A stretch of DNA of 46,482 nt, from the NCBI RefSeq assembly GCF_000633355.1, contig NZ_AYMQ01000067.1, positions 1 to 46,482 on the forward strand, in the 5' to 3' direction. Shown one piece after another: positions 1 to 8,206 of the stretch; within the stretch, counting starts at the first letter, position 1; each line of letters opens with the position of its first letter. A program made the position numbers and the translations under genes. Source of the stretch: Serratia sp. H1w (GTDB taxonomy: Bacteria; Pseudomonadota; Gammaproteobacteria; Enterobacterales; Enterobacteriaceae). The notes beneath the pieces were generated by a model. It was not told the DNA's origin and did no database searches. It worked only from the letters and a program-made list of their open reading frames with translations.

Positions 1-480
1 GTATTAGTTGACCACTACAGCCTGAGATTGGCCGACCGTTATCCTAATATTGTGGGCCTTAAGGACACGATCCCGGATACCGCGCACACCGCTCAGGTGA
101 TCAAGAAAATCAAGTCAGAGATCCCTCATTTTGAGGTCTATGCCGGCTATGACAATAACTTTGCCCACAACGTGTTATCAGGGGGGGACGGCTGCATTGG
201 CGGGCTTTCCAATATATGCCCTGAGGTTTTCCAGGCATGGATGAACGCGTTTGACCGCAACGATCTCGCTGCTGTCGCCTCGTATCAACGAAAGGTCGAT
301 GGCTTGATGGATATTTATAACGTCAACGACCCTTTCATACCCACCTTCAAGAAAACGCTGCAACTGCGTGGCGTGATTGATTCGGTATATTGCACTCCCC
401 CGTTCAATGAGCTGCAAGACGCACAGACGGAAGAGATTTTAAACATATTTTCCCGCGCCGATATCGATCTACCACGTTAA
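1..480 (+). CDS. DapA/NAL-family aldolase, C-terminal part (5' end outside window)
   Basis: The reading frame is open from base 1, so the gene begins before the window and only about 159 C-terminal residues are present. The motif GLKDT carries the lysine (codon 61-63) that forms the Schiff base with the 2-oxo acid in the dihydrodipicolinate synthase / N-acetylneuraminate lyase family. The following GYD and GGDGCIGG segments fit the second half of that TIM barrel, and the closest pattern I recall is E. coli YagE/YjhH. It sits 18 bp before an MFS transporter and upstream of a UxaA-type dehydratase. A 2-keto-3-deoxy sugar-acid aldolase or dehydratase that cleaves or processes the dehydratase product is therefore the likely role. 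The exact substrate is not readable from the sequence. Confidence 0.85.
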   Translation, partial: VLVDHYSLRLADRYPNIVGLKDTIPDTAHTAQVIKKIKSEIPHFEVYAGYDNNFAHNVLSGGDGCIGGLSNICPEVFQAWMNAFDRNDLAAVASYQRKVDGLMDIYNVNDPFIPTFKKTLQLRGVIDSVYCTPPFNELQDAQTEEILNIFSRADIDLPR

Positions 481-498
481 TTCCATTACGGAGGATTT

Positions 499-1809
499 AT
501 GAATACGCTTGCTGCTTATGATAATCCTGAACTGAACTCTGCGATAAAAAAATCGTGGAAACGCTTAGTGCCATTAATGTTTATTCTGTACTTTATTGCC
601 TTTCTTGATCGGGTCAACGTGGGGTTTGCCAAAGAGGCAATGCAGGTTGATATCGGCCTGTCTAACTCTGCATTTGCTCTCGGCGCTGGCATATTCTTTG
701 CGGCCTACGCCCTGTTTGGCATTCCCGCCAACCTGATCCTGAATAAAATTGGCGCGCAAAAATGGTTAAGTATCACCACGGCATTCTGGGGCGTGCTGTC
801 TGCGCTGACGGGCCTGGTGCAAACTGAAACACAGTTTATCGTTTTGCGTTTTTTATTGGGGCTGGGAGAAGCAGGTTTCTATCCTGGCATTCTATTACTG
901 GCTTCCATTTACTTCCCTAACAAGGTCAGAGCTTCGGTTGTCGGTATCTTTGTGCTTGGCGTCCCCCTGGCCCTCACATTAGGTTCCCCTCTTTCTGGTG
1001 CCTTGTTGGAAATGCACGGTTTCCTGGGAAAACCGGGTTGGTTCTGGATGTTCTTTATTGAGGGGCTACCGGCCGTCTTCATGGGGATCTTTGCCTGGTT
1101 TTATCTGGATGATTCACCGGCAAAAGCACGTTTTCTCAGCGCCAGTGAAAAGAAAGCCCTGATAGATCAATTGACTCTGGAGCAACAGCAAACCGAAACC
1201 AGCAGCGTAAGCACGGCGCTGAAAAGCATCAAAGTTTGGCATCTGGCGCTGATCTACGGCACGATCCAAATCAGTGTCTATGGCTTGATGTTCTTCTTGC
1301 CGTCACAAGTGGCTACGCTGATGGGGTCGACCTTAGGGTTTAAAGAGTCGCTGGTTGCGGCGATCCCCTGGGCTTGTTCAGCCGTAGGCGTTTATTACAT
1401 TCCGCGCCTGTCCGACAAAATGCCTACCCGCCGAGTCACCATTTCCGTCTGTTGTATGGTGGCGGCCGCCATTGGCTTGGCAGTGTCCGCCTATGCCGGG
1501 CCAGTCCTGGCGATAGCCGCGTTGTCCCTGTCAGCTATTGGTTTCCTCTCGGTACAACCTATTTTCTGGACCTTCCCACCGCAGATCGTTTCGGGTTCAG
1601 CATTGGCTGCCTGTATCGGTTTCTGTACCACCATGGGGGCCTTCTGTAGCTTCCTGGCACCGTTGATTCGCGTCGAAGTGGATAAATGGTTTAACAGCGA
1701 TACCGCAGGGCTGTTGGCATTATCGTTAATCACCGTGTGTTGCGCATTATTGATTGCCGGTCTGGCAAAAAGAAAAACAGTAGAGGCGGTTGCGCTGCAA
1801 CATCATTAA
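499..1809 (+). CDS. MFS transporter, anion:cation symporter (sugar-acid uptake) type
   Basis: A 436-residue inner-membrane protein with about 12 hydrophobic segments. The motif FLDRVNVGFAK near residues 35-45 is typical of the ACS family (hexuronate, glucarate and phthalate-type carriers). The start is well placed, with GGAGG 8 bp before ATG at 499. It lies between an aldolase gene and a sugar-acid dehydratase gene on the same strand, which suggests it imports the sugar acid that the two enzymes degrade. The precise substrate (galactarate, altronate, a pentonate or similar) cannot be told. Confidence 0.85.
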   Translation: MNTLAAYDNPELNSAIKKSWKRLVPLMFILYFIAFLDRVNVGFAKEAMQVDIGLSNSAFALGAGIFFAAYALFGIPANLILNKIGAQKWLSITTAFWGVLSALTGLVQTETQFIVLRFLLGLGEAGFYPGILLLASIYFPNKVRASVVGIFVLGVPLALTLGSPLSGALLEMHGFLGKPGWFWMFFIEGLPAVFMGIFAWFYLDDSPAKARFLSASEKKALIDQLTLEQQQTETSSVSTALKSIKVWHLALIYGTIQISVYGLMFFLPSQVATLMGSTLGFKESLVAAIPWACSAVGVYYIPRLSDKMPTRRVTISVCCMVAAAIGLAVSAYAGPVLAIAALSLSAIGFLSVQPIFWTFPPQIVSGSALAACIGFCTTMGAFCSFLAPLIRVEVDKWFNSDTAGLLALSLITVCCALLIAGLAKRKTVEAVALQHH

Positions 1810-1849
1810 TCCCTGCTTAAGCGGTCACAAAATAATAAAGGATCATCGT

Positions 1850-3445
1850 ATGCAGACCATTTTGAAAATTGACCCTACAGATAATCTTATTGTTGCCCTG
1901 AAAGACTTAAAGAAAGACCAACGGGTCACCTGGGAGCAGCAAGAATATATTTTAAACAGCGATGTTAAAGCCAAGCATAAATTTGCGACTCAGGACGTTG
2001 CCGTAGGAGACATTGTATCCCTGTATGGTGTGCCGGTCGGCAAAGCCACCAAACCCATTGCCAAAGGGGATGCCGTTACCACCGACAATATCAGCCATTA
2101 TGCGGCGCCGGTCACTCTGGAAGATGAAACCACATACCACTTCGAAAACCCGGACATTTCGGCCTGGCAGAACCTCGCGTTTCGCGGCATCGTGCGTGAC
2201 GATGGCCGGGTCGGTACGGCGAATTATTGGCTAGTGCTGCCATTGGTGTTTTGTCAAAACCGCAACGTACAAAAAGTCACTGATGCCATGAATGAAGCAT
2301 TAGGCTACAGCAATAACAACCTGAAGAACTTTGCCCATCAGATTGCTTCCGGTAACGCTAGTTCCCCGGAGGTTTCACGGCCCTTCCCCCATTTGGACGG
2401 AGTCCGCTGTATTACCGTGACCTCAGGTTGCGGCGGCGCTACCTCAGATAGTATGACCATGTGTGAGGTATTGGCTGCCTATGCGGATCACCCTAATGTG
2501 ATGGGAGTGACCGTATTTGCATTGGGCTGTGAAAAGGCACGGATTGTCGATTTTCAGCAGGCACTAAAGCAGCGCAATCCGGCGTTCGACAAACCGGTTA
2601 TCTACTTCAAGCAGCAGGAGTGGAGCAGTGAAGAGAAAATGATGCAGGATGCATTAACCTCGACCTACCATCTTATCCGGGATGCGCCAATCGTGGAACG
2701 GGTGGATGTTCCGCTCTCCAGACTGAAGATCGGGGTTAAATGCGGAGCTTCCGACGGTTTTTCAGGGATCAGCGCCAACCCGGCCATGGGCGTGGTATCC
2801 GACCGGCTGATTGCCCTCGGAGGGGCTTCAGGGTTGGCTGAGTTCCCGGAACTGTGCGGTGCCGAAGGCGACATTGTCAGACGCTGCGTCAGCCTGCCGT
2901 TGAAAGAGAAGTTTCTTGCATTGATGCAACGCTACGAGGCAGTGGCCAACTTTTTTGATACGTCGATTGCAGACAACCCCAGCCCTGGCAATATTGCCGA
3001 TGGTTTGATCACGGATGCGATTAAATCTGCGGGTGCAGCCAAGAAAGGAGGCCGGGCACCGATCACTGCGGTATGTGATTATGCTGAGCCCATGCCAGAT
3101 ACTGGACTTTCACTGGTCTGTACTCCTGGGAACGATGTGGATGCGGTTACCGGGCTAGTGGCCGCAGGCTGTAACGTCGTGATTTTCTCTACCGGCTTGG
3201 GCACGCCTACCGGTAACCCGACCGTGCCGGTATTAAAGATTTCGACCAATTCAGCGATTGCAGCAAGGATGCCTGACGTCATTGATTATGACTGCGGCGG
3301 CGTGATTGAAGGTCAGCCGCTATCCTCGATTGCCGATGGCCTGTTTACCAAGGTTATCGAGACCGCCAGCGGGAGTTACCAGGTGAAGGCCGATCGGTTG
3401 GAGCAGTATGATTTTATGCTGTGGAAACGTTCACTGGATCTCTAG
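1850..3445 (+). CDS. UxaA/GarD-family sugar-acid dehydratase
   Basis: A 531-residue protein from ATG 1850, preceded by AAAGGA. The frame also extends upstream to 1790, but that would overlap the transporter gene. The N-terminal ~95 residues look like an SAF domain. The rest is the altronate/galactarate dehydratase domain, with SGCGG, GCEKARIVDF, KCGASDGFSG and NPSPGN motifs close to those in GarD and UxaA. Such Fe-dependent enzymes remove water from sugar acids to give 2-keto-3-deoxy acids, which the upstream aldolase-family enzyme could process. The 531 residues compare with about 495 for UxaA and 523 for GarD, so altronate versus galactarate is undecided. It is the last gene before a terminator. 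Confidence 0.85.
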   Translation: MQTILKIDPTDNLIVALKDLKKDQRVTWEQQEYILNSDVKAKHKFATQDVAVGDIVSLYGVPVGKATKPIAKGDAVTTDNISHYAAPVTLEDETTYHFENPDISAWQNLAFRGIVRDDGRVGTANYWLVLPLVFCQNRNVQKVTDAMNEALGYSNNNLKNFAHQIASGNASSPEVSRPFPHLDGVRCITVTSGCGGATSDSMTMCEVLAAYADHPNVMGVTVFALGCEKARIVDFQQALKQRNPAFDKPVIYFKQQEWSSEEKMMQDALTSTYHLIRDAPIVERVDVPLSRLKIGVKCGASDGFSGISANPAMGVVSDRLIALGGASGLAEFPELCGAEGDIVRRCVSLPLKEKFLALMQRYEAVANFFDTSIADNPSPGNIADGLITDAIKSAGAAKKGGRAPITAVCDYAEPMPDTGLSLVCTPGNDVDAVTGLVAAGCNVVIFSTGLGTPTGNPTVPVLKISTNSAIAARMPDVIDYDCGGVIEGQPLSSIADGLFTKVIETASGSYQVKADRLEQYDFMLWKRSLDL

Positions 3446-3464
3446 CCGAGCGATGGTGAACAGC

Positions 3465-3492
3465 AAAAAGCCGACCCGAGGGTCGGCTTTTC
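3465..3492 (+). terminator. Rho-independent terminator of the sugar-acid operon
   Basis: The inverted repeat AGCCGACC / GGTCGGCT with a short loop is followed by TTTT, 20 bp after the dehydratase stop codon. A-rich sequence lies on the other side, so it may also stop transcription arriving from the minus-strand tRNA-Ala genes. Confidence 0.85.
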
Positions 3493-3498
3493 AAATTG

Positions 3499-3574
<76 letters not shown>

Positions 3575-3637
3575 ACAAAAGTGGTACGCGTTAACCGTGC
3601 GTTACGGTATTCCCCCAACCTTCCTGAGATAAAAGGT

Positions 3638-3713
<76 letters not shown>

Positions 3714-3747
3714 AATCCACAAACACAAAATCCTGTGAACGGGGCGC

Positions 3748-3776
3748 ATAATATGAAACCCCAGAAACCCTGTCAA
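3748..3776 (-). promoter_or_regulatory. Sigma-70 promoter of the tRNA-Ala pair
   Basis: On the minus strand TTGACA (3776-3771) is separated by 17 bp from TATTAT (3753-3748). A GC-rich discriminator GCGCCCC follows, as is typical of stringently controlled stable-RNA promoters. Transcription would start about 30 bp before alaW. Confidence 0.85.
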
Positions 3777-3876
3777 CGGCTAAATTGAATTCCTCGATCA
3801 AGCGCTGAAAAAGCCGCCAAATCAGCGCGTTTAATGCTAAAAAACCGCCGCTTTGGGCAGAAAATAAACCAGATAT

Positions 3877-3909
3877 AAAAAAGCCCCGCGAATCACTTCG
3901 CAGGGCTTT
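3877..3909 (-). terminator. gltX terminator
   Basis: On the minus strand AAAGCCCTGCG pairs with CGCGGGGCTTT around a short loop and runs into TTTTTT. It lies about 25 bp after the gltX stop codon. Confidence 0.9.
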
Positions 3910-3933
3910 ATCGGTTTATTTAACCGTTAGGGG

Positions 3934-5349
3934 TCAAGCTTGGGCTTCACGCTCGGCAATATAGGCCAGCGCCTGGTCAATACGCTTGAGGGAACGAGCC
4001 TGGCCGATAGCATGGACGGTAACGTCCATACCCGGTGACTGGCCAGCGCCAGTGACCGCGACACGCAATGGCATCCCTACCTTGCCCATACCTACGCCCA
4101 ACTCGTCTGCGGTGCCCTGAATGGCATCGTGTACGTTTTCTGGCGTCCAGTTGGTAATAGCGGCCAGTTTGGCGCGTACGGCCTCCAGCGGCTGGCGTGC
4201 GACCGGGCGCAGGTGTTTCTTCGCCGCATCGGCGTCAAACTCGCTGAAGTCCTGGTAGAAGTAATGGCAGGATTCCGCCATTTCCTTCAGCGTTTTGCAA
4301 CGCTCGCCCAACAGTTTGACCAGATCTTTCAGCTCTGGGCCGTTACGGGTTTCAATCCCCTGCTGTTCAACATGCCATGCCAAGTACACGGCGACTTCTT
4401 CCGCCGGCATATGGTTAATGTAGTGATGGTTCAACCATTGCAGCTTTTCGGTGTTGAAGGCACTGGCAGATTTGTTGATCGCATCCAGCGTGAAGAATTC
4501 TTTCATCTCATCAATAGAGAAGATTTCCTGATCGCCATGGGACCAACCCAGACGTACCAGATAGTTCAGCAACGCCTGCGGCAGGTAACCATCATCACGA
4601 TATTGCATCACACCAACGGCACCGTGGCGTTTAGACAGCTTTTTACCGTCATCACCCAGGATCATCGATACGTGAGCATATTCTGGCACCGGTGCACCCA
4701 GTGCTTTCAGAATATTGATCTGGCGTGGTGTGTTATTGATATGGTCTTCGCCACGGATCACGTGGGTGATTTCCATATCCCAGTCATCGATCACGACACA
4801 GAAGTTATAGGTTGGCGCACCGTCGGTACGGCGAATGATCAGATCGTCCAGCTCCTGATTGCTGAATTCGATTGGGCCACGGATTTTATCGTCGAAGATG
4901 ACCGAGCCTTCCTGCGGGTTACGGAAACGCACCACGTGTGGTTCGTCGGCCGAATGGCTGCACTGGCTGTCGCGGCAATGGCCGTCATAGCGTGGCTTCT
5001 CGCCATTTTCCATTTGCTTCTCGCGCAGCGCTTCCAGGCGTTCTTTCGAGCAATAGCATTTATAGGCCGTTCCCTGTTGCAGCATTTCATCAATCACCGC
5101 GTTGTAGCGATCGAAACGCTTGGTCTGGAAGTACGGACCCTCATCCCAATCCAGGTTTAACCAGTTCATGCCATCCATAATTGCGTCGATAGCCTCCTGG
5201 GTTGAACGTTCGAGATCGGTATCTTCGATACGCAACACAAACTCACCACCGGAATGGCGGCTGAACAACCAGGAATAGAGCGCAGTACGGGCGCCGCCGA
5301 CGTGAAGATAGCCGGTTGGGCTGGGGGCGAAACGGGTTTTGATTTTCAT
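3934..5349 (-). CDS. gltX: Glutamate--tRNA ligase
   Basis: 471 residues, the same length as E. coli GltX, if started at the ATG at 5349 ([19 protein letters not shown]). A longer frame to 5373 would add eight unlikely residues. The class I signature HIGH appears as PTGYLHVGG (residues 11-19) and the KMSKS loop as KLSKRHG near residue 237. The Cys/His group around residues 98-127 (CYC ... HCRDSQC) is the zinc-binding insertion. It charges tRNA-Glu in the cytosol. It stands alone on the minus strand, divergent from the tRNA-Val/Lys operon, as in E. coli. Confidence 0.98.
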   Translation of the reverse strand: MKIKTRFAPSPTGYLHVGGARTALYSWLFSRHSGGEFVLRIEDTDLERSTQEAIDAIMDGMNWLNLDWDEGPYFQTKRFDRYNAVIDEMLQQGTAYKCYCSKERLEALREKQMENGEKPRYDGHCRDSQCSHSADEPHVVRFRNPQEGSVIFDDKIRGPIEFSNQELDDLIIRRTDGAPTYNFCVVIDDWDMEITHVIRGEDHINNTPRQINILKALGAPVPEYAHVSMILGDDGKKLSKRHGAVGVMQYRDDGYLPQALLNYLVRLGWSHGDQEIFSIDEMKEFFTLDAINKSASAFNTEKLQWLNHHYINHMPAEEVAVYLAWHVEQQGIETRNGPELKDLVKLLGERCKTLKEMAESCHYFYQDFSEFDADAAKKHLRPVARQPLEAVRAKLAAITNWTPENVHDAIQGTADELGVGMGKVGMPLRVAVTGAGQSPGMDVTVHAIGQARSLKRIDQALAYIAEREAQA

Positions 5350-5587
5350 TGGGTTCACTGCCTTATTACGCAACGCGTGTCAGCGGAGTGCCGACGATTG
5401 CTCGGAATTTAAAATAGTGGGCGACATTCTACCACTCCATGCTAATTCCTCAACGCCGACACGCGAATGGCCTGTTGGCTTTGCGGCCCGTTACGCATGA
5501 TAATGTGCAAAGAATGGTCATGGCCGACGATAAATATCGCATCCTGTCTAAATTTGCGGCGAACGATTGAAATCATTTTAAAAACCG

Positions 5588-5615
5588 TTGACTCACTTTC
5601 AACTATCCCTATAAT
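5588..5615 (+). promoter_or_regulatory. Promoter of the tRNA-Val/Lys operon
   Basis: TTGACT (5588-5593) and TATAAT (5610-5615) are separated by 16 bp, with the GC-rich discriminator GCGACTCC following. The first tRNA-Val starts 18 bp downstream of the -10 box. Confidence 0.85.
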
Positions 5616-5632
5616 GCGACTCCAACAAGACG

Positions 5633-5708
5633 GGGTGATTAGCTCAGTTGGTAGAGCATCTCCTTTACACGGAGGGGGTCGGCGGTTCGAGCCCGTCATC
5701 ACCCACCA
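5633..5708 (+). tRNA. valU: tRNA-Val (TAC)
   Basis: 76 nt with encoded CCA. The acceptor stem GGGTGAT pairs with ATCACCC, the anticodon TAC lies within CCTTTACACGG, and the T-arm is GGTTCGAGCC. It is the first of three identical tandem copies. Confidence 0.97.
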
Positions 5709-5742
5709 TCTTGTTAACGCAGTAAGAAATGAGAACGAATGA

Positions 5743-5818
5743 GGGTGATTAGCTCAGTTGGTAGAGCATCTCCTTTACACGGAGGGGGTCGGCGGTTCGA
5801 GCCCGTCATCACCCACCA
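5743..5818 (+). tRNA. valX: tRNA-Val (TAC), second copy
   Basis: Identical in body to the copy at 5633 and separated from it by 34 bp; same operon. Confidence 0.97.
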
Positions 5819-5855
5819 TCATTCTCTCGTTTAGCAGTACCTGAAGTCCTGAAGT

Positions 5856-5931
5856 GGGTGATTAGCTCAGTTGGTAGAGCATCTCCTTTACACGGAGGGG
5901 GTCGGCGGTTCGAGCCCGTCATCACCCACCA
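5856..5931 (+). tRNA. valY: tRNA-Val (TAC), third copy
   Basis: Third identical copy, 37 bp after the second and 33 bp before tRNA-Lys; same operon. Confidence 0.97.
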
Positions 5932-5964
5932 TTTCAGCTTCAAAAAGCAGTAAACCACTTTCGT

Positions 5965-6040
5965 GGGTCGTTAGCTCAGTTGGTAGAGCAGTTGACTTTT
6001 AATCAATTGGTCGCAGGTTCGAATCCTGCACGACCCACCA
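5965..6040 (+). tRNA. lysV: tRNA-Lys (TTT)
   Basis: 76 nt with encoded CCA. The acceptor stem GGGTCGT pairs with ACGACCC, the anticodon TTT lies in GACTTTTAATC, and the T-arm is GCAGGTTCGAATCCTGC. It is the last full tRNA of the operon and is followed by a terminator and by two tRNA-like repeats that reuse its acceptor-stem sequence. Confidence 0.97.
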
Positions 6041-6049
6041 CCATTCAGA

Positions 6050-6075
6050 AAAAGGCGCCTTTTGGCGCCTTTTTC
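6050..6075 (+). terminator. Terminator after lysV
   Basis: The hairpin AGGCGCC-TTTT-GGCGCCT is followed by TTTT, starting about 10 bp after the lysV CCA end. A near copy follows the first tRNA-like repeat at 6221-6247. Confidence 0.9.
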
Positions 6076-6112
6076 GCATGTGCGCTCCACACTTTCGTAG
6101 CGTCTCCTTTAC

Positions 6113-6213
6113 CACATAAGCAACGAAGGGTCGTGTGGGTGAGAACCTGTGTTCAGGTTCGAGTCTCGCTTGCGAGACAACGGCGGCGGCCGGTCATCCT
6201 GCCAGACCCACCA
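6113..6213 (+). repeat. Structured tRNA-like repeat, copy 1
   Basis: The unit runs from CACATAAGC through GGGTCG (6128) to GACCCACCA (6213). It opens with the lysV acceptor-strand sequence GGGTCGT and closes with ACCCACCA. Inside are two perfect hairpins: GAACCTG / CAGGTTC and GTCTCGC / GCGAGAC. It lacks a recognisable anticodon arm, so it is not a functional tRNA. The following CATTCAG and GCGCC terminator copy the sequence after lysV, so the 3' flank of lysV seems to have been duplicated. Its function is unknown. Confidence 0.75.
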
Positions 6214-6220
6214 TCATTCA

Positions 6221-6247
6221 GAGAAAAGCGCCTTTTGGCGCTTTTTT
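6221..6247 (+). terminator. Duplicated terminator after tRNA-like copy 1
   Basis: AAAAGCGCC-TTTT-GGCGCTTTTTT is a near copy of the lysV terminator, including the CATTCAG leader just before it. Confidence 0.8.
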
Positions 6248-6285
6248 CGTTTATATGCCCCTATCCCAAGAACAAACTCTCTAGT

Positions 6286-6385
6286 CACATACGCAAAGAA
6301 GGGTCGTGTGGGTGAGAACCTGCGTGCAGGTTCGCGTCTCGCTTGCGAGACAACGGCGGCGGCCGGTCATCCTGTACGACCCACC
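6286..6385 (+). repeat. Structured tRNA-like repeat, copy 2
   Basis: The same unit again: CACATACGC, GGGTCGT at 6301, the two hairpins and ACGACCCACC at the end. Here the 7-bp acceptor-type stem GGGTCGT / ACGACCC is fully paired. In the first hairpin the loop differs from copy 1 (CGTG versus TGTT) while both stem arms are unchanged, which hints that the structure is kept. The terminal CCA is CCG. Confidence 0.75.
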
Positions 6386-6449
6386 GTACCGGTGCCTGAT
6401 GCACGCTCTTTCGTCTTTTGACCTACCTATTCAAGCCAAGGTGATATCT

Positions 6450-6485
6450 CCCTCACCCTAACCCTCTCCCCAAGGAGAGGGAACA
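6450..6485 (+). repeat. Intergenic repeat with CTCTCC / GGAGAG hairpin
   Basis: The sequence CCCTCACCCTAACCCTC, then CCCCAAGGAGAGGG, is a dispersed intergenic element of a kind familiar from many gammaproteobacterial genomes. It forms a hairpin (CCTCTCC / GGAGAGG). Only one copy is present here. The rest of 6386-6540 holds nothing else I can name. Confidence 0.5.
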
Positions 6486-6540
6486 GTCCGTGCCAAAGAT
6501 TAACTTCTGAGCCTAGCATCAGCATCGGTCCCCAAAAAAC

Positions 6541-6566
6541 AAAAAGGGAGCCAACTAGGCCCCCTG
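6541..6566 (-). terminator. Terminator of the entCEBA operon
   Basis: On the minus strand AGGGGGCC pairs with GGCTCCCT (one G-T pair) around TAGTT and is followed by TTTTTG. It lies 25 bp after the entA stop codon. No entH-like thioesterase gene lies between. Confidence 0.85.
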
Positions 6567-6590
6567 CGGTATCAAAGCATCAGCAACAAC

Positions 6591-7352
6591 TCAAGCCGCC
6601 AGCGTCGCCCCACCATCTATCACAATATCCTGCATCGTGATATGGCTAGCCCGATCGGACGCCAGGAACAGGATCGCATCAGCAATCTCCTGCGGCTGGG
6701 CAATCTTGCCCAACGGGATACCCAACTTAAACTGGTCGGGGAATCCTTTGATCATATTGCTTTCACCGTGTTCGTCCTGCCACATGCCGCGCAGCATCGG
6801 GGTATTAGTCGAACCAGGAGAGACCAGGTTACTGCGTACACCGTAAGGCGCCATCTCCAGCCCGACAGTTTGGCACAGGCTGCGCATAGCAGCCTTGGAG
6901 GCACAGTAAGCCGCCATGCCAACGCGTGGTACATGCGCCGCATTAGAAGCGATGCTAACGATAGCCCCCCGCTTCTGGCGGCGGAAAACCGGCAAGGTAT
7001 GGCGGAACAGGTTAAATGCCCCACCGGCGTTCACCGCCATACAGGCCAGCCAGTCCGCATTGCTGGTTTCATCGGTCAGCCCCATGCGCAGCACGCCCGC
7101 ACCATTGACCAACACGTCCAACCGCTCATGTTCTGCCAACAAACGCTGGCAAACGCTATCTACCGCATCGGCATCGGTAATATCCAGCACTTCGGTGCGG
7201 AACGGGTAGTCCAGATCGGCGAAATGCAGATCGAAACCAATGACTTCAGCTCCGCTCTGGGCAAATGCCAGCGCGGTTTGGTAACCAATCCCTGCCCCGG
7301 CACCGGTCACCCAAACGCGTTTACCGCTAAATTCCAGTTCATTAGCCATCAT
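6591..7352 (-). CDS. entA: 2,3-dihydro-2,3-dihydroxybenzoate dehydrogenase
   Basis: A 253-residue short-chain dehydrogenase/reductase (E. coli EntA is 248). It has the NAD-binding TGAGAGIG near residue 17, NGAG, and the catalytic Ser with YCASK in the second half. It oxidises 2,3-dihydro-2,3-dihydroxybenzoate to 2,3-dihydroxybenzoate in the cytosol. The start is ATGATG at 7352/7349 behind AGGAGAG, overlapping the entB stop (ATGA), so translation is coupled. It is the last gene of entCEBA. Confidence 0.95.
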   Translation of the reverse strand: MMANELEFSGKRVWVTGAGAGIGYQTALAFAQSGAEVIGFDLHFADLDYPFRTEVLDITDADAVDSVCQRLLAEHERLDVLVNGAGVLRMGLTDETSNADWLACMAVNAGGAFNLFRHTLPVFRRQKRGAIVSIASNAAHVPRVGMAAYCASKAAMRSLCQTVGLEMAPYGVRSNLVSPGSTNTPMLRGMWQDEHGESNMIKGFPDQFKLGIPLGKIAQPQEIADAILFLASDRASHITMQDIVIDGGATLAA

Positions 7353-8203
7353 GCTCTCCTTTCAGAAAGCAGCGCCCACCAGCTATCGATGGTCGGTGAT
7401 TTGGCCAGGGCGATAAAATCGATATCTTCACGAATTTTGCGCCAGCGGGTGGCCAACTCCATGATGCGCACCGAATCCAGACCGTAATCGATCAGGTTTT
7501 CGTCATTACCAATGTCTTCGCTGTCTTCATCGAGCAGTGGGATGATTTGCTGGCGCAGCACATCAATGCTGGCAATACCTGGCAGCAGATCGGCAGTCGT
7601 CACCACGCGGCCACAACGCCCGGCGGTATAACGCAGCGCCATCAGGTGTTCCTCGCGGGAGAAATCTGCCAAGCCATCGGCCACCATAAACGGTTTGATA
7701 TTACGCATAAAGGCATCGATTGCCGTGGTCATACAGCCGATATGTGCGTACACGCCGCAGATAATCAGCTGATCGCGCCCGCTTTCCTGCAAGATCTCTT
7801 GCAGTGGGGAACGATGGAAGGCGCTATAACGCCATTTCACCAACACCGTATCGTCAGCATCCGGCGCCAATGCGCTGACCACCGCCTGTTGTTCAGGATG
7901 CTTATTCAGCCCTGGTCCCCACATATCATTGAGCAAGGCACGGTCTTCATCACTTTGCTGATTAGGCTGCGCGGTATAAAACACCGGAATGCCCTGTTGC
8001 TTGCAGTAGCGGCGCAGAGCCGCGATGTTCTCAACCACCTGCTTGATCAGCGGGCTGTCTTCACCCCAGAAATTGAGGAAATATTGCTGCATATCGTGGA
8101 TCAACAGTGCCGCGCGCTGTGGTTCGAAGGCCCAGCTAACCTTGTTAACCGGCAGCTCACTCGGCGCTGGCAACGCATAATCGTTAAGTTTAGGGATCGC
8201 CAT
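7349..8203 (-). CDS. entB: Isochorismatase / aryl carrier protein EntB
   Basis: 284 residues (E. coli EntB 285). Residues ~1-205 are the isochorismatase domain that converts isochorismate to 2,3-dihydro-2,3-dihydroxybenzoate and pyruvate (LIHDMQQYF, GVYAHIGCMTT). Residues ~210-284 are the aryl carrier domain, with the phosphopantetheine attachment motif DYGLDS and its Ser at about 244. A PPTase must activate this Ser, and none is encoded in the window. The ATG at 8203 follows entE by 3 bp, with the AGGAGA ribosome site inside entE. Confidence 0.97.
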   Translation of the reverse strand: MAIPKLNDYALPAPSELPVNKVSWAFEPQRAALLIHDMQQYFLNFWGEDSPLIKQVVENIAALRRYCKQQGIPVFYTAQPNQQSDEDRALLNDMWGPGLNKHPEQQAVVSALAPDADDTVLVKWRYSAFHRSPLQEILQESGRDQLIICGVYAHIGCMTTAIDAFMRNIKPFMVADGLADFSREEHLMALRYTAGRCGRVVTTADLLPGIASIDVLRQQIIPLLDEDSEDIGNDENLIDYGLDSVRIMELATRWRKIREDIDFIALAKSPTIDSWWALLSERRA

Positions 8204-8206
8204 GAC

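Noticed and set aside
4129-5160. Open frame of 343 codons on the plus strand
   Set aside because: It lies wholly opposite gltX, has no ribosome site and its composition is that of the complementary strand of a conserved gene.
5633-5931. Tandem repeat of identical 76-bp units that might look like a repeat array
   Set aside because: Each unit folds as a complete tRNA-Val with CCA; it is a normal multicopy tRNA operon and not CRISPR. No CRISPR array was seen anywhere in the window.
5980-6315. Open frame running through lysV and the tRNA-like repeats
   Set aside because: It reads through a tRNA gene and two terminators and resembles no protein.
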